This document shows positions 58,720-64,000 of a stretch of 64,000 bases of DNA, piece by piece. How positions within the stretch are numbered: the stretch's first letter is position 1; each line of letters starts with the position of its first letter. This DNA comes from Lindgomyces ingoldianus (taxonomy: Eukaryota > Ascomycota > Dothideomycetes > Pleosporales > Lindgomycetaceae): assembly GCF_010093535.1 (NCBI RefSeq), contig NW_022985224.1, positions 28,977 to 92,976 on the forward strand, read 5' to 3'. A program made the translations under genes and the position numbers. The notes beneath the pieces are model-generated. The model did not search any database and was not told where the DNA came from. It saw only the letters and a list, made by a program, of their open reading frames with translations.

Positions 58720-59638
58720 TGTGAAGCCTGGCCTTGGTGAAAGTAGATGCAAAGTGATGCCTCATGCCTGGCGCACCTCCTCATCTTTATGCTGGAAATG
58801 ACCCGTTAAGCTCCTAAAGATTCCTCTCTCAATTGAATGGCGTCAGACATAAAGTTTCCTGGATGTAGGATGTTGACGATCTGAATCAGGCAAGTCCTCG
58901 GGGTTTCTGAATCTTGTCCAGGGTTTAATTGGACGATCAGTTATCAGCGAACCGTGTGTCTGGTACATCACAAAGACGGTGCATGAGCGTCGATATTAGG
59001 TTGACTAGGTTCTCGCCCGGTTACGTCACCGGGTGTATTGTGAAACCATGAGTTATCGCCACAGTCCATTGGCGGAGAGTTGCGGTGGGGGGTCGGCCCT
59101 CATGAATGACGCCGTGTATCGTTGTAGCTTTTGGGTAACGCTGATGGGACCCGGCAGAGCCGCTGATCTCCGGCGTGGAGACGCCCTGAATGGAGTTAGT
59201 ATGTATTAAAGTAATGGCAAGTTTCGCAGCCATTGTAGCTAATAGCTGGATAAGGAAGGTGAAACGCGTGTCGGTAATGTACAGGTCCGGATGCCAAGAC
59301 AACTAGGGTACCCTTGTTGCATATCCGCAGTGCACTTTGAGCAAAATGTATTCTGAGGCTCCCAAGAACGCAACGGTACCTTCCATATGGAGATATTCAT
59401 ACCCAGCCACATGCCTTTGAACCTTTGATGTGATCCCTTTATTTTTCCTCAATGAACGTGTTGTTAGAAATGATGTTTCACTGCTTCTAGCCTTCCTCCA
59501 TATTACATCCCCGTACGAAGCTGGCAAAGATTACGTGGATAGCCAAGAATAGAATTGACCTAGGATGTACTATTTTGAACTTAGGACTCAAGTACTCCAT
59601 GCTTATCTTCTTCTTTCATCTCATCACCATGTCTAGAA
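58720..59638. other. Intergenic region, no gene recognised
   Basis: Between two minus-strand genes; the carboxypeptidase promoter should be in the left part. Short minus-strand frames (59021-59302, 59303-59527) have no recognisable content. Confidence 0.55.
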
Positions 59639-60539
59639 TCATGTTGGCGGGTCTGGCGGAAACCTAACCCACGTAGAGCACGGGCCAAACCTATCCTCAA
59701 CTTTCGGCCCTCTAACATCCGTTGAATTACACCTACACAGATAATTATCCTGCCGATCGATCCAGCAAAACTGGTACTCATGATTCTGGGAATATATCTC
59801 ACAGGGCTCCGAGTAGCTGAAGTTTACTTGCTGGGTCACTGTCGTATTTTTACCGAGCTCGCCCGTTGCAGAAGCACTAGCATCAAGGAGCCGCGTAAGA
59901 TTGAAATGGGTTCGGATGTGGACTCCGCTGCCGATAGGGTCGGTGTTGTTATCAACTGATGGGCCGCTGAATCTACAATATGATTGGTATTTTGGGGAGT
60001 CTGTGAATCTGGTTTTGAGGGTGTCGGCTCTTGGGCCAGAAATTGTTGTTTTGTTCAAGTGCGCCTGTGGCCACATTAGTTGCATGTTCTCCTCTTGTCT
60101 GTTTTTCGAGGGGGGGTGGTTGTAGCCGAACGCATGACTCGGTAGGGGAGACAGAGCATTCGCTCACCCATCCAGTGAAGTAAGGCCAAATAAAATCCGC
60201 ACTGATATAGGCCTCAATGCCTTTGTCGAGCTTCACCGCGGCTTTTGTTTCGAGGCTCTCAAAAGTCACCCTCCGGTTTGGGGCAACATCGAAATACACG
60301 CTGATATAGCACAATTTTCTGTTTTCTTTCGCTGGCACACCCAGGCCAATGGAGGCGAGCGCAGTATTCTTCGTGTCATAAGTGATGATGAGGCCCGAGC
60401 CGTCCGATAGTGGGGAGGCTTTAACTGCAAAGGGGCAGTTCCGCTGGTCAATGCTTGTCACGTTTAACGTGACTGCACTCGCCAACCTCGGGAAGAAAAA
60501 TAGACCAAAAAAAAGCGAAGAACCGCTTGATGGTTTCAT
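59639..60539 (-). CDS. Secreted DUF4360-like protein, 265 aa
   Basis: Two exons on the minus strand, 60168-60539 and 59639-60064, with a 103-nt intron (GTGAGC...CCACAG, branch AACTAAT). Phase 0 on both sides gives 265 residues. I start at 60539 because it begins a good signal peptide (M-K-P-S-S-G-S-S-L-F-F-G-L-F-F-F, ending near L-A-S-A); an upstream in-frame Met exists at 60605. The segments N-C-P-F-A-V, A-S-I-G-L-G-V-P-A-K-E-N-R-K-L-C and G-I-E-A-Y-I-S-A-D-F match the pattern of DUF4360 secreted proteins. The C-terminal third is unusual, with extra cysteines (C-W-I-D-R-Q-D-N-Y-L-C-R-C). Function of the family is unknown. Moderately sure of the family, fairly sure of the gene. Confidence 0.7.
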
Positions 60540-61388
60540 ATCGTCTAACCCGAGTGAAGAGGCCTCCGCGAGAATAAGTTTATGGCTCTTTATAGAGGAT
60601 CTCAAAGCTTATGAGGAATCTGTAGGCTGGAAAGGATGCCTGCCTCGTGACCTTTCTCTATTAAAGCTAGCTTCTACCAGGTACTAATTTGATTTACCGC
60701 CCGTATAAAGTACATACGCAGATTGTTATACACTGCAAACGCTAGCGTTGAGCTTTCGCACTGCTAGCAGGATTAATGTTGAGGTTGCAGCGTCTAAATT
60801 ATTTTTTAATGGCCTTCTTCTTCCCCTAAGTAGCTCACCTCGTATCCGGAATCAGGCTGTTCTTAAAAACGTGAGGAGCGCTCGCTATCTAGACTTAAGA
60901 AAGCGGAGATCATCAGGTGTGCAGTCTGAACATTGGCGCGAGGCAGACTCGGAGATATTATAGCCGGACATTAAGCTCGCTTGTGATGCGATGGCATTGC
61001 GTACATGCAGTCTATGTTCGGGATATCAAGCAGAAGTCAGCCTTTGCGGAACCGTAAGAGGAATCTGCTACACCAGTATAATATCCAGAAAATTTTCAAT
61101 AGGTGGAAATTAGATAGGGGTTGACGCGAGACACCGCGTTAATACGTGCACATCATCTACATTATTGCGTTCGAGAGGAGACGATGCCATGCGCTAGATG
61201 CCAAACACTATATAATATTGTCGCAGTGGCGTCCTCTGCATCAATGGTTGCGTCGAGAAAGCATCAAGCACGAGTGGGTTACATGATTCACCATTGAGTG
61301 ACGCCATATATATGACAGCAGGTGGGCTACAAATACTACTAGGGAGCCGAGTGTCTCTGCTCTTTCTAGTGTCAATAATTACATCAGA
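60540..61388. other. Intergenic region between divergent DUF4360-like and AA9 genes
   Basis: Holds both promoters. The short frames here (for example 60748-60963) are not recognisable. Confidence 0.55.
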
Positions 61389-62367
61389 ATGAAGAATATC
61401 GGGTTTACCCTGGCTGGTCTTTTCCAACTTCATGGGATATCGGCGCACTGTTAGTACCTTCTCTCTTATTTTCGCATCTGTGACTTAAATTGTCATTGTT
61501 TTACAGATGCCTTTAGTAGACTCAAGACCATAAATGGCATTGAATCAAAAAATTGGCAGTACATCCGGTAAATCGAACCCACCCATGAGCCATACTTCTC
61601 CGTCTCATAGCCATCTAGCAAACCTGCGAATCCTACATGGATGTCGGCGGAGCAGGGTGACTATGCGTATTTCCCAATGTTCGACGTTTACGATACAGCT
61701 ATCCGATGCGGCGTCAATGCCGAAAAAGGGTCTTTGAGCTCTGAAATCTTGGTTGTAAATGCAGGTGATGAACTATCTGCTGGTGTGTGGAGCAGCCCAT
61801 CAAACCAGATAACACACGGCGGGCCAGGCATGTTCTATCTGGCAAAGGCTCCGGACGGCGTTGACTTGAGGACCTGGGATGGGAACGGGGATTGGTTCAA
61901 GATCGGAGAACTGGGTTGGAATACTAATACCAAAGCAGGGTGGCTGGCCGACGTAGAGCCTCATTCGGTAACGCGTTCTTCGATTTCCTAATTTGTCCCT
62001 TTTTCATTCGGTGCCTGCAGATTGCTAATAGGCACCTAGATGAACGTTACGATTCCAAAAACAACTCCACCAGGGAAATACTTACTGCGCATCGAGCATT
62101 TATTCTTAAGAACCGAAATAAAGGAGACCAACTTCTTTGTTTCATGTGCGCAGCTAGATATCAAAGGAAACGGTGGTGGTGAGTTGAAAGTACCGTGAGA
62201 AGTTAGCCTGCGCGAAAACTGAAGATCCCATAGGAACGCCTAGCCCAACTGTCAAATTTCCTGGGGCGTATGACGACTTTGACGAGGGAATTTGGGCACC
62301 TCTTTGGACTCAAGGATATTGGTTGAAGGGCTACATTCCCCCTGGACCGCCAGTTTGGACGGGTTAG
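61389..62367 (+). CDS. AA9 lytic polysaccharide monooxygenase with atypical copper surroundings, 250 aa
   Basis: Five exons: 61389-61449, 61507-61567, 61619-61967, 62040-62178 and 62225-62367. The four introns (57, 51, 72, 46 nt) all have GT-AG ends, and the frame closes to 250 residues. Signal peptide 1-19 ends G-I-S-A, leaving His20 as the N-terminal copper ligand. The second brace His is His107 in I-T-H-G-G-P-G-M-F-Y-L-A-K. C-terminal landmarks are S-C-A-Q-L-D-I and T-V-K-F-P-G-A-Y. AA9 enzymes oxidatively cleave cellulose or related glucans with copper and a reductant. Three normally conserved residues near the copper differ: the H of L-H-S-A reads R (L-R-T-E), and the Q-F-Y motif reads N-F-F, so the axial Tyr is Phe (Phe190). 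It is not broken but may have altered or lost activity. Confidence 0.85.
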
Positions 62368-62771
62368 GCTGATGATGAAGACTCGGAATACTTTGCGAGT
62401 AAGCAAAGAGGTAGGCAAGGCATAGAGTGAATTTCGCGTACGATAGTAGCGATAGCTAGCCTATGCAGGAAGAAAGAATAGTGACAAGAAACCCATGTTT
62501 AATCTAGCCCCGCGTCCTTTACTAGACCACTGCGAGACGTTCTTTGTATGGTTTGAGCCGAAGAAGCGACAATGGAGGGACTACCGAATCGCGGTAGAGT
62601 CTTGTAGGACGTCATCTACTGTCAACGGCTTTGGGCTTAGTTCATCTATGTTGCAATGGTAGTTAGCCACTATTTTCTCTCCCGGTAAATCTCCGCGTAG
62701 GGCAACTAAGGAAAGAGATAGAAGAGGTCTTGACCAATGCGGCCTGTGAGACCCATCCCACCACTTTAGGT
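62368..62771. other. Intergenic, convergent 3' flanks
   Basis: Between the AA9 gene (plus) and the 288-residue gene (minus). No gene recognised. Confidence 0.6.
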
Positions 62772-63638
62772 CTATCTCATATCGCAGCCACAACCCACGA
62801 GACTCTTGAGACCATGGCAGTCTTCACAGTAGTAGGGGATCTCACCTCGTCTCTCAGACATCCTTCTCTCAAAGTCCAACTGCGTCCCATTAAGCCACCC
62901 TGCAAAGCAGTCCTCAGTATCCGACGGTTGTCCGTAGGCCTGCATCATTGAAATCTCTACTCCGGCATCTTTTAATCGAAATAGGGTTGGCGCCACTGCC
63001 TCGATTAAGTGGAGCGCGTTGATACGAGAATTGATATCCCATCGAAGGGCCTTCACAAGGAGAAGCAACCTGAATCCCTTGACATGAGTGACTTCAAGCA
63101 GCGCTTCGAGACTCTTCAGCTGTTCCGTTCGAAGCTCCGATATCTCATCTTCGACATAGAGGTTCATCGCGCCAGAGCTATGGTAACCGTCTTTCGCCTT
63201 CCTGTTGTAGTGGATATAGATCTCCAGCCTGCGAATCACGGCCTTTGGATCGAGGCCTAAGAAAAATATATCATACCGATTGATCAGAAAATGCTCTATC
63301 TGGGTGGTGTAGTAGAGCCGGAGAAGTGTAGTTGAATAGAAGTACGAGGCGGCTTCTTTGGCAACGTCCTGACCCACCCAATTGGGACGGAAGATGAAGC
63401 CCCAAGGGTCACCCCAAGCAACTTTGTTGAATTTTTCATGGCGGTAATACAGCGCGTCGTTCTCTTTTACTCCAATTTCGGATCGAAAATCCGAAATTAA
63501 ATAGTCGTACACCATGTACCGTAACTCGAGAGGAAGAGAAGCGTGGAATCTTGCCACCAATGTGGTGCATTGAAGTTTGCAGAAGTCTCGGGTTTCGCCT
63601 CTTATGTTCCTTCGAGAATGAGCTGCGTGACGGGCCAC
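62772..63638 (-). CDS. Uncharacterised protein with F-box-like start, 288 aa
   Basis: A single frame of 288 residues. After a basic N-terminus, L-P-L-E-L-R-Y-M-V-Y-D-Y-L-I-S-D (about 35-50) resembles the short F-box-like motif found at the start of many orphan ascomycete proteins, with an alpha-helical region after it. Cysteines at the end (Y-Y-C-E-D-C-H-G-L ... V-G-C-G-C) could bind a metal. No enzymatic motif is seen. Likely intracellular, as there is no signal peptide. Function unknown. Confidence 0.6.
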   Translation of the reverse strand: MARHAAHSRRNIRGETRDFCKLQCTTLVARFHASLPLELRYMVYDYLISDFRSEIGVKENDALYYRHEKFNKVAWGDPWGFIFRPNWVGQDVAKEAASYFYSTTLLRLYYTTQIEHFLINRYDIFFLGLDPKAVIRRLEIYIHYNRKAKDGYHSSGAMNLYVEDEISELRTEQLKSLEALLEVTHVKGFRLLLLVKALRWDINSRINALHLIEAVAPTLFRLKDAGVEISMMQAYGQPSDTEDCFAGWLNGTQLDFERRMSERRGEIPYYCEDCHGLKSLVGCGCDMR

Positions 63639-64000
63639 TTGAATCTATCAAAGCCTACCTTTGAAGACCTTTGATGTCATCGCGCAAACGCTCCATTCTA
63701 GCACTAGTTAAACATATAATGAAGCCTGCTAATATGTACGGTCACTTACTCTTTCTTCTTCTCCTCCAGCGTTTTCATTTTACTGAAGCGTTCGTTAGCC
63801 CCACATTTTCACCCCAGAAAGAGTGAGATGCACACTCCAAGATTCGAGAACGCCGCGCGGGAAAAAGATCACACTCCGGCTCATTCACAGTTTGTGGTGC
63901 ACCAGTTGGCTGACCCTTCCAAGGAGCAAATATTCTGCTCCCGAGGATCTTGAGTAGGAAAGCATGTCCAAGGCTGAGAGCCTTGCGGTGCCGACCGCTT
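63639..64000. other. Upstream flank of the 288-residue gene
   Basis: Normal composition, no gene recognised before the window ends. It should contain the promoter of the minus-strand gene. Confidence 0.5.

Noticed and set aside
1..64000. CRISPR arrays, rRNA genes, bacterial-type operons
   Set aside because: None seen; the direct repeats present are LTRs, tandem duplications or microsatellites in a fungal nuclear context.

Overview
The window comes from a filamentous ascomycete (Pezizomycotina). The evidence is short 46-103 nt GT-AG introns with CTAAC/CTGAC-like branch points, fungal secreted enzyme families (GH30, GH92, AA9, S10 carboxypeptidase), and repeat DNA destroyed in the manner of repeat-induced point mutation (RIP). 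It splits sharply in two at about 39.66 kb.

Bases 1-39,657 are an AT-rich graveyard of nested transposons. The decay is C-to-T/G-to-A with a strong context: TCA, CCA, TGA and TGG are almost absent while ACA/TGT and GCA/TGC persist. I resolve a minus-strand Ty3/gypsy gag-protease remnant (1-2138); a Ty1/copia family with long LTRs, one copy on the minus strand (4417-11086) with a further plus-strand LTR beside it (2139-4416), and one on the plus strand (17984-30916); a chromodomain Ty3/gypsy element inserted in that second copia copy (20265-26843, TSD AAGAC); a second chromodomain gypsy element (33278 to the gap) inserted in a pogo element; several Fot1/pogo-type DNA transposons with TA target duplications; and two copies (5463-6562, 16742-17840) of a pogo derivative that is almost entirely one long palindrome. 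Undecayed solo LTRs with target duplications sit on top (9685-10065, 11092-11365, 15079-15283, and a 44-bp one at 1832-1875). One small island (about 11.6-14.3 kb) is not decayed. It holds a four-exon gene for a secreted, eight-cysteine, probably GPI-anchored protein of 203 residues, the best candidate for an undescribed accessory or effector-like gene here. A 430-base run of N lies at 38933-39362.

Bases 39.7-64 kb have balanced composition and ordinary genes. In order: a six-TM membrane protein; a dual-specificity phosphatase pseudogene; a GH30 xylanase-type enzyme; a relic of a secreted-protein gene; an EthD pseudogene; a GH92 alpha-mannosidase with a damaged splice acceptor; a BAS2-like small secreted protein; an F-box protein; a serine carboxypeptidase whose catalytic serine codon is split by an intron; a DUF4360-like secreted protein; an AA9 lytic polysaccharide monooxygenase with unusual substitutions around the copper site; and an uncharacterised protein. 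I derived exon structures by hand; all but one reading frame close exactly on canonical splice sites.

Taken together, the gene-rich part is dominated by secreted proteins acting on plant polysaccharides, glycoproteins and proteins, plus two small secreted cysteine-rich proteins. Several broken genes lie beside the transposon block. This fits a two-speed genome layout in a plant-associated fungus, but the host and species cannot be fixed from this sequence.
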